DNA of 64,000 bases from Kineosporia rhizophila (GTDB taxonomy: Bacteria > Actinomycetota > Actinomycetes > Actinomycetales > Kineosporiaceae), in assembly GCF_021277265.1 (NCBI RefSeq), contig NZ_JAJSOH010000001.1, forward strand, positions 620,001-684,000, read 5' to 3'. Positions 27,684 through 35,576 of this stretch are shown here, piece after piece. How positions within the stretch are numbered: position 1 is the stretch's first letter; every line of letters starts with the position of its first letter. The position numbers were made by a program, and so were the translations under genes. A model generated the notes under the pieces. It did no database searches. It was not told the DNA's origin and saw only the letters and a list, made by a program, of their open reading frames with translations.

Positions 27684-29443
27684 GCCGCCGTTTCCTCTCT
27701 GTCGTTGCCAGTTGCCGAAAGATTTGTGTCTGCGGGTGGGGGTTGACCGTTCTTGGCCGCATCCAGTGCAGCGCGCCACTTTTGGCGTTCTGCTACGGCG
27801 AGGAGTAGCCGGTGGCTGAGTGGCGCGATGGGGTCGCGCTTGTCTGCCACACGCCAGGAGAAGCGGTCACGGGTCATGTCCTGTGACGGGTCAGATCGGC
27901 CGGCACTCTGGCCGCTGCCAGTGGTGGGGTCGTTGACGCCGAGGGTGGCCATGACCCAGGCGCGGCGGTCGTGCTTGTGGTCGGCCAGGGTCTTGCCCGA
28001 CCACTTGCGCGAGACGAGGATGCGGCGCCCGGCGTAGCCGAGGTGTTCGCGGCGGTGTGCCTTGGAGCGGCAGGAGCCCGGACGCTGACCCTCGTGGGCG
28101 TTCTTGGGGGCGATGCCGTAGCGCAGCCAGTTGGCGCAGGTGGGCGAGCAGGGTTCGACGGCGAGGGCCTGGACCAGGCGGTCAAGGTGGGCGCTCTGGG
28201 CGCCGTCCTCGGGCTCGTGGGCCTCGGTCATGGACTTGGTCAGGTACTTGGCCAGGTAGCCCACCCGGCGGTCAGCCTCCGGAGTGCCGGACAGCAGGCC
28301 CTGGACGTCGACCTGAGCACCCAGGCGGGCGACGTGGAACGGCTCGGCGTCCGGGTCGGCGTCGATGGCGTCCAGGGCTTCATCCCAGCCGGTGAGCTGT
28401 TCCCCGGTGGTCGGGTCGACGAAGATGCCCGCGTACTTGTCGCCGGTCTCGGCGTCCGGGATGTACTGCCAGACAGGGGCATTGAACTCATCGAATACCG
28501 GTTCGCCGACCTTGGGCCACCACACCTGGTGGTAGGTCGCGGCGACGACGCGGCGGAACAGTGCCCGGGGGATGGTGCCCCGGATGGCGAAGTGGGCGTG
28601 TGCGGCCAGGCGGCGCTGTGGCTCGACAGCGGCGAAGTACTGCACGTCATACCCGGCGACCCGGCGCAGGTTCTGGACCAGGCGGTCAATGAGCCGGGAG
28701 AAGGCGATGGCGTCTCGGGCGGCGGCGCGGTAGTCGTAGGTCGAGGGGTCGACCGGGGTGCCATCGGCCCGCACGTGCCCGTAGGAGGGCAGGGTGACGG
28801 TGGCGAACATGGAGGGGCGGAAGACGGTGCCGTCGTGGCCGGTGAAGGCCCGCCCGAGGGTGGTGTCGGTCATCTCGTTCTTGGGCAGGTCCGGGGCATC
28901 CTGTCGGCGGCGGGTGGAGCGGACCCGGCGAGGCTTCTTCGGCGGGTCGATGTCCCCGCGGACTCCGGCTTTGCGCAGATCGGTATCGACGCTCTGTGCG
29001 GCTTTGGTGCAGGCCAGGACCGCGCCCTGATTGTCGGCTGCTTTCATCTCATCGCGGGCGGCGGTGATGTCGGCGCGGGCGGTGGCCAGCTCCCGCTGTT
29101 CGGTGTTCGGGGTGTCGGGGGTCAGGTCCGGTTCGGTGACCAGGTGCCATCCCTCGCGGCACTGGTGCACACGCAGGCGCCGGGCACGTTCGGCGCACGA
29201 AGGGCACTTGGAGGCCAGGGTGGCGCCGCAGGGCACGTCGACGTGACGCACGTGCCCGGTGTGTTCGTCGGTGACCTTCATCGGCACGGGGCGGATGCAC
29301 ACCCCGTGGGAGACCGCGACGGCCTCGACAACGTCTTTGGCCAGCGGCATCCGGGCACGTTGCAGCCGCGATCCAGGGCGGGGAGCATCGGCCAGCGATT
29401 CGGCTGGCACTTCGGCCGGGGTGGCGTCGTCGAGGACCGTCAC
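27680..29443 (-). CDS. repSA: RepSA-like replication initiator
   Basis: 587 residues. A Cys-containing N-terminal region (C72, C80, C83, C95 may bind zinc), a basic segment, and a rolling-circle (HUH) core: strand FATVTLPSYG, the metal-binding HAHFAIRG (H282, H284) and a Tyr motif GYLAKYLTKS (candidate nucleophiles Y396/Y400). It nicks the element's double-strand origin and lets the excised AICE replicate. I choose GTG 29443 because GGGAGG precedes it and a complete small gene ends just upstream; the frame is open back to 29530, so a longer form cannot be excluded. It overlaps xis by four bases. Confidence 0.88.
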   Translation of the reverse strand: MTVLDDATPAEVPAESLADAPRPGSRLQRARMPLAKDVVEAVAVSHGVCIRPVPMKVTDEHTGHVRHVDVPCGATLASKCPSCAERARRLRVHQCREGWHLVTEPDLTPDTPNTEQRELATARADITAARDEMKAADNQGAVLACTKAAQSVDTDLRKAGVRGDIDPPKKPRRVRSTRRRQDAPDLPKNEMTDTTLGRAFTGHDGTVFRPSMFATVTLPSYGHVRADGTPVDPSTYDYRAAARDAIAFSRLIDRLVQNLRRVAGYDVQYFAAVEPQRRLAAHAHFAIRGTIPRALFRRVVAATYHQVWWPKVGEPVFDEFNAPVWQYIPDAETGDKYAGIFVDPTTGEQLTGWDEALDAIDADPDAEPFHVARLGAQVDVQGLLSGTPEADRRVGYLAKYLTKSMTEAHEPEDGAQSAHLDRLVQALAVEPCSPTCANWLRYGIAPKNAHEGQRPGSCRSKAHRREHLGYAGRRILVSRKWSGKTLADHKHDRRAWVMATLGVNDPTTGSGQSAGRSDPSQDMTRDRFSWRVADKRDPIAPLSHRLLLAVAERQKWRAALDAAKNGQPPPADTNLSATGNDREETAA

Positions 29444-29445
29444 GG

Positions 29446-29625
29446 TTACAGCACCTCCCAGTGTTCGTGCGATGCGTGCGAGAACGCCTGCCGGTCGGCG
29501 GATTCTGGGTTCGATGTGGTGCAGGTCCACAGGCAGCCGGGGATCATGCAGTCAGCGGCGAACATCCCGGCGGAGCCGACCAGCAGCCAGGGCTGGGCGG
29601 GCCGGTCGGCAGTGCGGCGGCTCAT
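29446..29625 (-). CDS. Small AICE protein, 59 aa
   Basis: 59 residues beginning MSRRTADRP and ending HEHWEVL. It has an excellent AGGAG box eight bases before its ATG, its ATG overlaps the stop of the preceding gene as ATGA, and it stops two bases before the preferred rep start. Two Cys (DCMIPGC) and another Cys further on suggest a small metal-bound fold. The function is unknown. The overlapping arrangement is the main support for its being real. Confidence 0.6.
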   Translation of the reverse strand: MSRRTADRPAQPWLLVGSAGMFAADCMIPGCLWTCTTSNPESADRQAFSHASHEHWEVL

Positions 29626-29888
29626 CGGGTCCGCTCCTGGCGCAGTGCAGCGGTCATCGTGGTCAGGTCGATGCCGAGGTGCGTGCAGTGGTCGACGACC
29701 TGTTCGGCGTCGCTGAGGAAGGCCCAGACATGGGATGGTTCACTTTCCTGGCAGCCCCAGCACAGGCCCATGCACGCGACCCCTACCGCCGATCTTGCTG
29801 TGACCGTGACGACCTCGCCCAGGTGTCCACAGACCTGGCACTCTTCACGGCGAGGGCAATTGCGGGTGTCCTCCAGGTTGATGCTCAC
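29622..29888 (-). CDS. Cys-rich small AICE protein
   Basis: 88 residues from a GTG. Two CxxC-type clusters (CPRREECQVCG and CMGLCWGC) suggest a small zinc-binding protein, followed by a helical segment. It overlaps the 59-residue gene by ATGA and starts 3 bp after the stop of another Cys-rich gene, so all are in one operon. The function is unknown; similar small genes are common between rep and traB in AICEs. Confidence 0.65.
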   Translation of the reverse strand: MSINLEDTRNCPRREECQVCGHLGEVVTVTARSAVGVACMGLCWGCQESEPSHVWAFLSDAEQVVDHCTHLGIDLTTMTAALRQERTR

Positions 29889-29891
29889 TGC

Positions 29892-30278
29892 TCAGGCCCC
29901 CTTCTGCAGGTGGGCCAGGTAGATGCCGCGCATCCTCTGGCGGGTGATCCCGAGGTGTTCGCAGTGCCGGGCGATGCAGTCCTCGACCCGGTCGGCGCCG
30001 AGGTCTTCGGCGGGCTGGCCGGTGTGGGAGTCGCAGACCCGCAGGCAGGCCACCAACGCGGACGAGCCGATCACAGCCGTAGCCGAATGAGCATCGGCGG
30101 TGCCGCAGAAGTCGCAGCCGCCGAACCGGTCACAGTCGGCACTGCTGTGCAGATCGACAACGGGACGGTGGGGCGACTGCTTGGCGGCGAAACGTCCACC
30201 GTGGCAGTACAGATCACGGTGAACCTGACGATCCTGATAAGGACCGCCGCACGTGGTGCAGATCTTCCGCAGCGTCAT
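29892..30278 (-). CDS. Cys-rich small AICE protein
   Basis: 128 residues. CTTCGG near the N-terminus (residues 7-12) and GGCDFCG near 55-61 form a likely zinc ribbon. The C-terminal part (GADRVEDCIARHCEHLGITRQRM) resembles the end of the next gene product (VVDHCTHLGIDLTTM), so the two look like duplicated or diverged paralogues. ATG 30278 overlaps the stop of the SpdB-like gene as ATGA; the upstream extension to 30425 reads through that gene and is rejected. Function unknown. Confidence 0.68.
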   Translation of the reverse strand: MTLRKICTTCGGPYQDRQVHRDLYCHGGRFAAKQSPHRPVVDLHSSADCDRFGGCDFCGTADAHSATAVIGSSALVACLRVCDSHTGQPAEDLGADRVEDCIARHCEHLGITRQRMRGIYLAHLQKGA

Positions 30279-30457
30279 CCCCGCACCGCCCGCCAGATCA
30301 GGGCGACGATGGCGACCTGGAGCACGAGAACAGCCGCCAGGCACCACGGCCCGCCGAGGATGAAGGCGGCCAGGGGGAAGACCAGCGCCCAGAAGGCGAT
30401 GGCGCGCAGGATGCGGGTGATCCACTGAACGTTCGTCGTGATGTGCAGCTGTGCCAT
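30275..30457 (-). CDS. SpdB-like small membrane protein
   Basis: 60 residues with two hydrophobic segments (about 20-36 and 38-56) and a short basic end (WRAVRG). Its place directly after the TraB-like gene, with TGACATG spacing, matches Spd proteins that help spread conjugative DNA between mycelial compartments. That function is inferred from position, size and hydrophobicity. Confidence 0.65.
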   Translation of the reverse strand: MAQLHITTNVQWITRILRAIAFWALVFPLAAFILGGPWCLAAVLVLQVAIVALIWRAVRG

Positions 30458-30458
30458 G

Positions 30459-31913
30459 TCAGCCCACCGCCCTGAGTGAGCCCGTCGGCTCGTCCTCGTC
30501 GTTGTCGTTGGTTGGGGTGTCGTGGAAGGTGGCGCGGAAGCCGGTGCCGGAGGTGACGAACCGCACCAGTTCGTCAATCTCGGCGTCATCGACGTACGCC
30601 GCGCGCACCCGGGCCGGGACGCGGGAGGCCCGGATCTTGAAGCCGATACCGGCCGTGGACGGGTCGTTGGGGATCTCGTCGGCAGCAGCACCACGCAGCC
30701 GGGCACCGTCGCCCAGGACCATGTCCGGGTGAGCGGCCGAGGTGACCCGCAGGCAGATCCGCACGGTGAACAGCTCCCGCACCGGAACCACGTCCTTGGA
30801 CGGCTCCTGCACCTCAGCCAGCATCCCGTGACCAGTCGCCCGGCCCTGAGTCCCAATTTCTTCCAGAAGCTTTCGGGTCTCACGGGCGTTCGGGCCGAAC
30901 GAAAGCAGCGCGGCCATCTCGTCCAGGACCAGGAGGTTGAACGGCGTTTCTCGGGACAGCTCGAACTTCGCGCGGCGGTCGGCAGCGTGACGACGCTGAG
31001 CGACCCGGCAGTCCTCGGTGAAGTCCTGGATCAGCTCCAGAACCTCATCCGGTTCAGCCGCGTACCTGTAGGCCACCCCCTGACCACGCGACAGCTCCAT
31101 GCGCTTGGGGTCAACCATCCAGACCCGGACCAGGCCGTCACGGATCAGCGGGGCGATCGACCGCAGCGGAGACCAGATCAGCGACGCCTTACCTGAGCCG
31201 GTCGCACCAGCGACGAACCAGTGCTGACCGATCAGGGACTCCAGCCAGTCCGCGCCGTACTCGTCTTCGCCCAGGTAGACCGCGCCCAGGTCGACCATGC
31301 TCGAATCGGCCGGCATTACCGGGGCGTCCAGCACTTCGGTGAACGGCTCGGAGCGTTCGATGACCAGTCCCACGACCTGCGGGCGGGTGCGTTCGACGGC
31401 GACCCGGACCGCGCCCAGGGCATCGGCGATCTGCTCGGCCCGCTCTTCCCAGGTTTTGATCGACTGCCCCGGAGCCATCCGGACCATGACCGTGTCGATC
31501 GTGGGCGAGTACGAGTAGACCCGCAGCACCCGGGGAATCTGCGTGACCCCGGTACGGCGCTTGACCGGCGCCAAGTCGACCGCCATGCACACATCGGCCC
31601 AGCGACGACCCACGTAGACGCCCCAGCGACGAGCGAACGCCCGAAGTCGCGGAGCCATCACCCGGTCGTAAGAGTCCGGGTGGCCCCGGTACCAGGCCGT
31701 CAAGCCAGCAGCAGCACCACCAGCGATCCCCGCCATACCGGTCGGGCCGACCTCAACCAGACCAGCACCCAGAGCCGCGGGAGCCAGCGAGAGAGCGGGG
31801 TGACGGCAGGCCCAGGCCGCCGCACGCCACTCCCAGCCGGGCTCACGTGAGGACTGCCGATCCGGAGCCGGAACCACCGACTTGCGCGGCGCAGAAGACG
31901 TGAAAACGCCCAT
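30459..31913 (-). CDS. traB: FtsK/SpoIIIE-type DNA translocase (TraB-like)
   Basis: 484 residues. N-terminal hydrophobic segments (about 40-75) precede an FtsK-like motor domain. Walker A is GATGSGKA (236-243), ending in Ala rather than Ser/Thr. Walker B is LLVLDE (D331, E332). It would pump double-stranded element DNA between cells as a membrane-bound hexameric ring. ATG 31913 has GAGG eight bases upstream. It heads the run of overlapping genes that leads to int and is separated by 152 bp from the small genes before it. Confidence 0.9.
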   Translation of the reverse strand: MGVFTSSAPRKSVVPAPDRQSSREPGWEWRAAAWACRHPALSLAPAALGAGLVEVGPTGMAGIAGGAAAGLTAWYRGHPDSYDRVMAPRLRAFARRWGVYVGRRWADVCMAVDLAPVKRRTGVTQIPRVLRVYSYSPTIDTVMVRMAPGQSIKTWEERAEQIADALGAVRVAVERTRPQVVGLVIERSEPFTEVLDAPVMPADSSMVDLGAVYLGEDEYGADWLESLIGQHWFVAGATGSGKASLIWSPLRSIAPLIRDGLVRVWMVDPKRMELSRGQGVAYRYAAEPDEVLELIQDFTEDCRVAQRRHAADRRAKFELSRETPFNLLVLDEMAALLSFGPNARETRKLLEEIGTQGRATGHGMLAEVQEPSKDVVPVRELFTVRICLRVTSAAHPDMVLGDGARLRGAAADEIPNDPSTAGIGFKIRASRVPARVRAAYVDDAEIDELVRFVTSGTGFRATFHDTPTNDNDEDEPTGSLRAVG

Positions 31914-32065
31914 GCGGAAACCTCAATCCTTGAACGAGGGCAGGACCGAACCCCGGCCCAGCTCCCACACGTCCGCAACGCAGCGCAGACGCAGAAGGGG
32001 AAAGCCAGGCCGGGACGATCCCTGCCGAAAGAAGCGCCCAGAAGTTCCGGGCCGAAACGCTTTGC

Positions 32066-32260
32066 CTACCGGCCGGAGTCCTCGGACATGGTCCGGCTGA
32101 CGTCGTCGAGCACCAGGACCAGCACGGCCACGTCACGGGTCAGCCGGTCATGAGCGCCCTTGAGCTTGGCTGACTCCGGAGCGCTCTTGGCGACCGGGCG
32201 CAGCATGGTCATGGCGTTGCTCAGGTCGTCCATGCAGTCTTCGAGATCCACGCGCGCCAT
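32066..32260 (-). CDS. Small AICE protein, 64 aa
   Basis: 64 residues, all-helical pattern (DCMDDLSNAMTMLRP, HDRLTRDVAVLVLVLDDV), cytosolic. It starts directly after the stop of the 89-residue gene (TGACATG), so they are co-translated. No family with known function is recognised. Confidence 0.6.
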   Translation of the reverse strand: MARVDLEDCMDDLSNAMTMLRPVAKSAPESAKLKGAHDRLTRDVAVLVLVLDDVSRTMSEDSGR

Positions 32261-32261
32261 G

Positions 32262-32531
32262 TCAGAACCTCCACTCCTGGGCCATCAGATCGGCCTGCCC
32301 ACGACGCACACGACCCTGCAGGACCTCCAACGAGGATTCAGCCCGCTTGACCAGGGACATCAGCTCTTCCACCGTCACGACACCTACCGGTCCTGACTCC
32401 AGACCCTGTACCTGCCCGACCACCCGCCGGGCGTCCTCCAGCACTATCCGAACGTGCTCGATCATCGAGACCAGCCGGTCGTACTTGCGACGGCTACGGG
32501 CGTTGACCACCAGACCTACGGGCGTCGTCAT
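32262..32531 (-). CDS. Small AICE protein, 89 aa
   Basis: 89 residues, mostly helical with heptad-like hydrophobic spacing (KYDRLVSMIEHVRIVLEDARR; VEELMSLVKRAESSLEVL), possibly a coiled-coil dimer. Its start overlaps the upstream Cys-containing gene by ATGA. Function unknown. Confidence 0.62.
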   Translation of the reverse strand: MTTPVGLVVNARSRRKYDRLVSMIEHVRIVLEDARRVVGQVQGLESGPVGVVTVEELMSLVKRAESSLEVLQGRVRRGQADLMAQEWRF

Positions 32532-32728
32532 CGCAGACCCCCACCCGAAAAGGCAGAGACGGCCGGGGTAGTGGAGAAGAAGCGGCCCCGGTCATCGCGC
32601 AGCGGCAGAGGCGGCTGAGCCGTGCAGGCGCCGCACTTTCCCTGATCGAGGCTGGAGGCCGGGACCAGCGCGCGGCACTGCGAACAGCGCTGCCTGGCAC
32701 GACCGGCGTGCATAATCATCTGTTGCAT
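32528..32728 (-). CDS. Small zinc-ribbon-like AICE protein, 66 aa
   Basis: 66 residues with CSQCRAL and GKCGACT, two CxxC pairs 17 residues apart that would form a zinc ribbon. GGGAG lies ten bases before ATG 32728. The longer reading frame back to 32956 has no conserved content and is not used. Function unknown. Confidence 0.65.
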   Translation of the reverse strand: MQQMIMHAGRARQRCSQCRALVPASSLDQGKCGACTAQPPLPLRDDRGRFFSTTPAVSAFSGGGLR

Positions 32729-32816
32729 CGCGGTGTACTCCCATTCATTCGCCGATGTACGCCCCCGGGCCGGTGGCCGCCGACCCGGGGGCACCTGATG
32801 CGACCTTGTGAAGCTG

Positions 32817-33278
32817 TCAGGCCGCCTTGCCACCCTCAGCGGACGCCGACCGGGAAGCACGGCCCGTCGTGGGAGCCGAACCACCCGGGGCCTGCCCCTG
32901 CGGATGAACACCCGTGGCGCGAAACGACAGCGCCATACGCGCCCGGCCGTTCCCACGCCCCTCCTGGATGTACGGGGTCACCGTCAGACCGGAAAACTCC
33001 ACGGCCCGCAGACCCGTCCCAGGCAGAACCTCCTCCGGCAGCATCGGCACGTGAGGAGCCGTGACCTTGACCTTGACCTCCTTCTCCCGAGCCTCGGGGT
33101 CACGGTCGATGCAGGTCACCGTCCAGACCAGCTCACCGGTCTGCTTGTCCTTCGAGGGAGACTGCCGCCCCGTCTTCTGGTCGTAGTCCATCGCCTGCTG
33201 CACGCCCATCGCGTACAGACCATGCGGAAACGCGTCCGCCATCGGCACCGTGAACCGGTAGCCACCCATCAGCGCCAT
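32817..33278 (-). CDS. pra: Pra-family activator of replication, integration and excision
   Basis: 153 residues resembling the AICE Pra family: an early FPHGLYAMGVQQAMDYD, then TCIDRDPEAREKEVKVKV, a VEFSGLTVTPYI strand and LSFRATG near the end. In pSAM2, Pra switches on rep, xis and int. It is the first gene of the leftward unit, with a GAGGGGAGAG box before ATG 33278 and a TATACG -10 candidate at 33317-33312 on the minus strand. It is divergent from the HTH-sensor gene, with shared operator-like repeats between them. Confidence 0.75.
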   Translation of the reverse strand: MALMGGYRFTVPMADAFPHGLYAMGVQQAMDYDQKTGRQSPSKDKQTGELVWTVTCIDRDPEAREKEVKVKVTAPHVPMLPEEVLPGTGLRAVEFSGLTVTPYIQEGRGNGRARMALSFRATGVHPQGQAPGGSAPTTGRASRSASAEGGKAA

Positions 33279-33315
33279 GCGCTCTCCCCTCGCAGCTCCA
33301 TGAGCCGCTTTCGTA

Positions 33316-33412
33316 TAGGGGGCTAAACCGTGAGCCCCAGTAAAAGCCCCGCTGATTTAGGGGCCTAAACCCACGGTACGGACCCGGGGGAGTAGCGTCA
33401 AGGGGCCTAAAC
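33316..33412. promoter_or_regulatory. Three operator-like repeats between divergent AICE units
   Basis: TAGGGGGCTAAAC (33316-33328), TAGGGGCCTAAAC (33358-33370) and AAGGGGCCTAAAC (33400-33412). The first touches the pra -10 candidate. The third contains TAAACT (33408-33413), a -10 that would start transcription at about 33420, the G of the regulator's GTG, so a leaderless mRNA. Binding by the HTH regulator would control both directions. Confidence 0.65.
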
Positions 33413-33419
33413 TCGAAGA

Positions 33420-34247
33420 GTGGAAACCGACGAGTTCGAAGCCGTACGGGGCGAGGCGGACGCCCTGACCAGGGCTCGTCGCGCAACGTCACTGATCGCT
33501 ACCTATCAGCAGCGTTCGACCGAGCTGGCCAGGCTTCGCCGACTGGCGATCGAGCAGGCAGCCCGGGAGCGAGGCATGACCCTCGCCGCAGTGGCAGCAG
33601 AGATCGGCCTGTCGAAGGGGCGCATTACCCAGATCCGGCAGTCTGCCCCTCCCCCAGAGCGCGGCCTGTTCGGCGTTGGCCCCATCACGGTTGCCGTGCC
33701 GACCAGGGCCATGCCCGGGCGAGGCTTGCCGGTGATCTCGGCCGAGGACTCAATCGCAGGCGAACGCATGACCCAGGTCTTGACCGACTACGGGTTCACG
33801 GTCGAGCAGTACCGCATCCCGATCGGCGGGGAGTGGACACCGATGGGCGACGTGGTGGCCATCTGCGGGCCGAAGTCTTCGCACGTGACGGCCGATGCGA
33901 TGGAAAGCGACCCCTACCTCAGTTTCTCACCCAATGAATCCGGCAAGTGGGTTCTCCAAGAACGCTCCACTGGAAGGGTTTTCACATCTGGGATGGACGC
34001 CGACCTTGCCACTGCATCGGACGTGGCCTACATCGGCAAGCTCAACTACCGTGGCACTGACCTGTTCGTCATCGCTGGCGTTCATGCCATCGGATCCGTA
34101 GGTGCAGTGCACTATTTCGCGGGTCACGCAGCGGAGCTTTACGCCCAGGTCGGCGACCACCGTTGGTCGGCGATCGTCGCCAGCAGCCATGACGGCGAAA
34201 CCATCACCAGTAGTGAGTTGGTATGCCCACCACGAATCCACGAATGA
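33420..34247 (+). CDS. HTH regulator with C-terminal sensor-like domain
   Basis: 275 residues. Residues about 20-80 form a helix-turn-helix (MTLAAVAAEIGLSKGRITQIRQ) like Xre or sigma region 4. A linker leads to a C-terminal alpha/beta domain (about 105-270) with VAICGPKSSHVTADAMESDP, a SDVAYIGKLN segment and GVHAIGSVGAVHYF, suggesting a nucleotide- or ligand-sensing fold. Not a GntR protein. It sits where pSAM2-type elements carry the KorSA repressor and is coupled to a PP2C phosphatase gene by ATGA. Likely the element's master repressor; this is inference. The GTG at 33420 has no ribosome-binding site, consistent with leaderless translation. Confidence 0.72.
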   Translation: METDEFEAVRGEADALTRARRATSLIATYQQRSTELARLRRLAIEQAARERGMTLAAVAAEIGLSKGRITQIRQSAPPPERGLFGVGPITVAVPTRAMPGRGLPVISAEDSIAGERMTQVLTDYGFTVEQYRIPIGGEWTPMGDVVAICGPKSSHVTADAMESDPYLSFSPNESGKWVLQERSTGRVFTSGMDADLATASDVAYIGKLNYRGTDLFVIAGVHAIGSVGAVHYFAGHAAELYAQVGDHRWSAIVASSHDGETITSSELVCPPRIHE

Positions 34248-35071
34248 TCGTCAGCACCGCCACTCTTCGCGGTGACGGCCGTAAGAACCAAGACGCGATC
34301 GTCGTCTCCGACCGAGCCGCAGCCGTTCTTGACGGCGCCTCAGCCTGGTATCCGCAGGAACCTGGACGCGATGGCGGCTGGTACTCCGAGAACCTTGCAG
34401 CGCGGCTGATGACCACGCTCGACGACGACCGGGCATTGGCCGACATCGTGCACGACGCCATCGCGGACATGTGCAGCACGTTCGACCTCAAGCCAGGTGC
34501 TGCCCCAGAGAGCACACTCACGATCGCGCGCTGGGACGACCGGAACGTCGAGGTCTTTGCTCTCTGCGACAGTCCGGCCGTCATCTATGGCACCGCGGGC
34601 AATCCGACGATCGTCTTGGATGACCGCCTGCAAAGCGCCGGCACTGAGGCCCGAGCCACCTACCGGGCGCATCTTCGAGCCGGTCATGGCTACGGTCCCG
34701 AACTGAGGCCGCTTTTGGCGAAGCTCCAGGAGGACGAGTTCAAGCACCAGAACCGAGAAGGCGGCTACTGGGTAGCCGAGGCATCCCCGGAAGCCGCGCA
34801 CCACGCCTACACGGCGCGCTTCGAGCTCGACCAAGTCGAAGCCATCCTCCTGCTCTCCGACGGAGCAGCAGCCGGAGTCGACGACTACGGACAGCCGTCC
34901 ACGTGGCGCGAAGCAGGTTCTTTCGCCGTCTCCGACCCGGCAGGGTTCATCGCCCATGTTCACCACACTGAGGACACCGACCCAAATGGTCAGCGCTGGC
35001 CCCGGGCCAAGTGCCACGACGACAAGGCCATTGCGGTAGTCCGGCCGGTTTCCGCGTTACTGCCGAATTGA
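34244..35071 (+). CDS. PP2C-type protein phosphatase
   Basis: About 275 residues. PP2C motifs in order: GDGRKNQDAIVV (metal-binding Asp), AVLDGASA in place of VxDGhGG, LCDS, LLLSDGAAAGVDDYG and the C-terminal CHDDKAIAVV. The metal-binding Asp residues are kept, so Ser/Thr phosphatase activity is plausible. The start at 34244 shares ATGA with the HTH-sensor gene; an in-frame ATG at 34223 is possible. The pair suggests that phosphorylation state, or a ligand the regulator senses, controls the element. It is cargo or a regulator of the AICE, just inside attR. Confidence 0.78.
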   Translation: MIVSTATLRGDGRKNQDAIVVSDRAAAVLDGASAWYPQEPGRDGGWYSENLAARLMTTLDDDRALADIVHDAIADMCSTFDLKPGAAPESTLTIARWDDRNVEVFALCDSPAVIYGTAGNPTIVLDDRLQSAGTEARATYRAHLRAGHGYGPELRPLLAKLQEDEFKHQNREGGYWVAEASPEAAHHAYTARFELDQVEAILLLSDGAAAGVDDYGQPSTWREAGSFAVSDPAGFIAHVHHTEDTDPNGQRWPRAKCHDDKAIAVVRPVSALLPN

Positions 35072-35529
35072 CCTTTTGGTAGTCAAGGCGGCCCGCAAGC
35101 GGGCCGCAGCGCCGGGCTCTCCCGGGCGGCATGCGGCCTGGCGGCCGGTCCACCCGGGAGCCCGGCGCGCGTCGTTTGGGCGCGAGGACCAGGCCCTCAG
35201 AATCGGCCGGCACTCGGGTGGCAGCGTCTCCTTGGTCGGTGGCTGGGGTCCGTCAGGCATGGAGGAGGGGGCGGCGTCCGCGCTGCGTGCGTCGGTCCGC
35301 CCAGAGACGCTCATCTCCCTCGGGTCTTACCCCAGCATGGCCGTCCCAGCCTGGCTGAGTGCCGCTCACGCGTCGTCGCCTTCCTGAGGTGGCGGGTGAT
35401 GCCGGGCAGACTTGCCGCTGCGCCGTGCCCCCCGCGTGCCCCAAGCGAGGCGACCTCGGGGTCATCTACGGTCAATGAGGGAGAGCGCCGACAGCTCCGA
35501 ACCCGCAGGTCAAGGGTGATCAACGGGTT
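35072..35529. other. Right-end non-coding region of the AICE
   Basis: About 460 bp without a convincing gene. It holds a hairpin (GCGGCCCGC 35088-35096 / GCGGGCCGC 35099-35107) that may terminate the phosphatase transcript, and the candidate arm sites at 35424-35442. Confidence 0.5.
35424..35442. promoter_or_regulatory. Candidate integrase arm sites, right end
   Basis: CGTGCCCC at 35424-35431 and 35435-35442, spaced 11 bp, about 88 bp inside attR. It mirrors the pair at the left end. Confidence 0.5.
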
Positions 35530-35576
35530 TTCCCAAGCTGACAGTGCGAGTTCGATTCTCGTCGCCCGCTCCAGCA
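35530..35576 (+). repeat. attR: attR core (47-bp direct repeat)
   Basis: Exact copy of 26190-26236, comprising the 3' part of tRNA-Gly without its 5' half. It is followed by a near copy of the post-tRNA hairpin (35578-35616), which marks the original chromosomal flank. Confidence 0.93.

Larger units (their letters stand above)
26190..35576. mobile_element. Integrated AICE in tRNA-Gly(CCC)
   Basis: About 9.4 kb bounded by the 47-bp direct repeat. It holds a tyrosine integrase next to attL, Xis, a RepSA-like initiator, small transfer-type proteins, an FtsK/TraB-type DNA translocase, Pra and a divergent regulator pair. This set and order match actinomycete integrative and conjugative elements of the pSAM2 type: one TraB-like pump moves double-stranded DNA and no type IV secretion genes are present. 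All genes look intact, so the element could be functional. Confidence 0.92.

Noticed and set aside
29444..29530. Longer N-terminus for the Rep protein
   Set aside because: It overlaps a complete small gene with good translation signals; GTG 29443 has GGGAGG. Kept as a possibility in the entry.
30459..31913. TraB inactivated by Ala in Walker A (GKA)
   Set aside because: The rest of the motor is intact, and as I recall AICE FtsK-like proteins often lack Ser/Thr at this position, so it is not strong evidence of loss.
35076..35465. Short open frames at the right end of the AICE
   Set aside because: No ribosome-binding sites, atypical composition (Arg/Pro/Gly/Ser shadows) and overlap with recombination sites.
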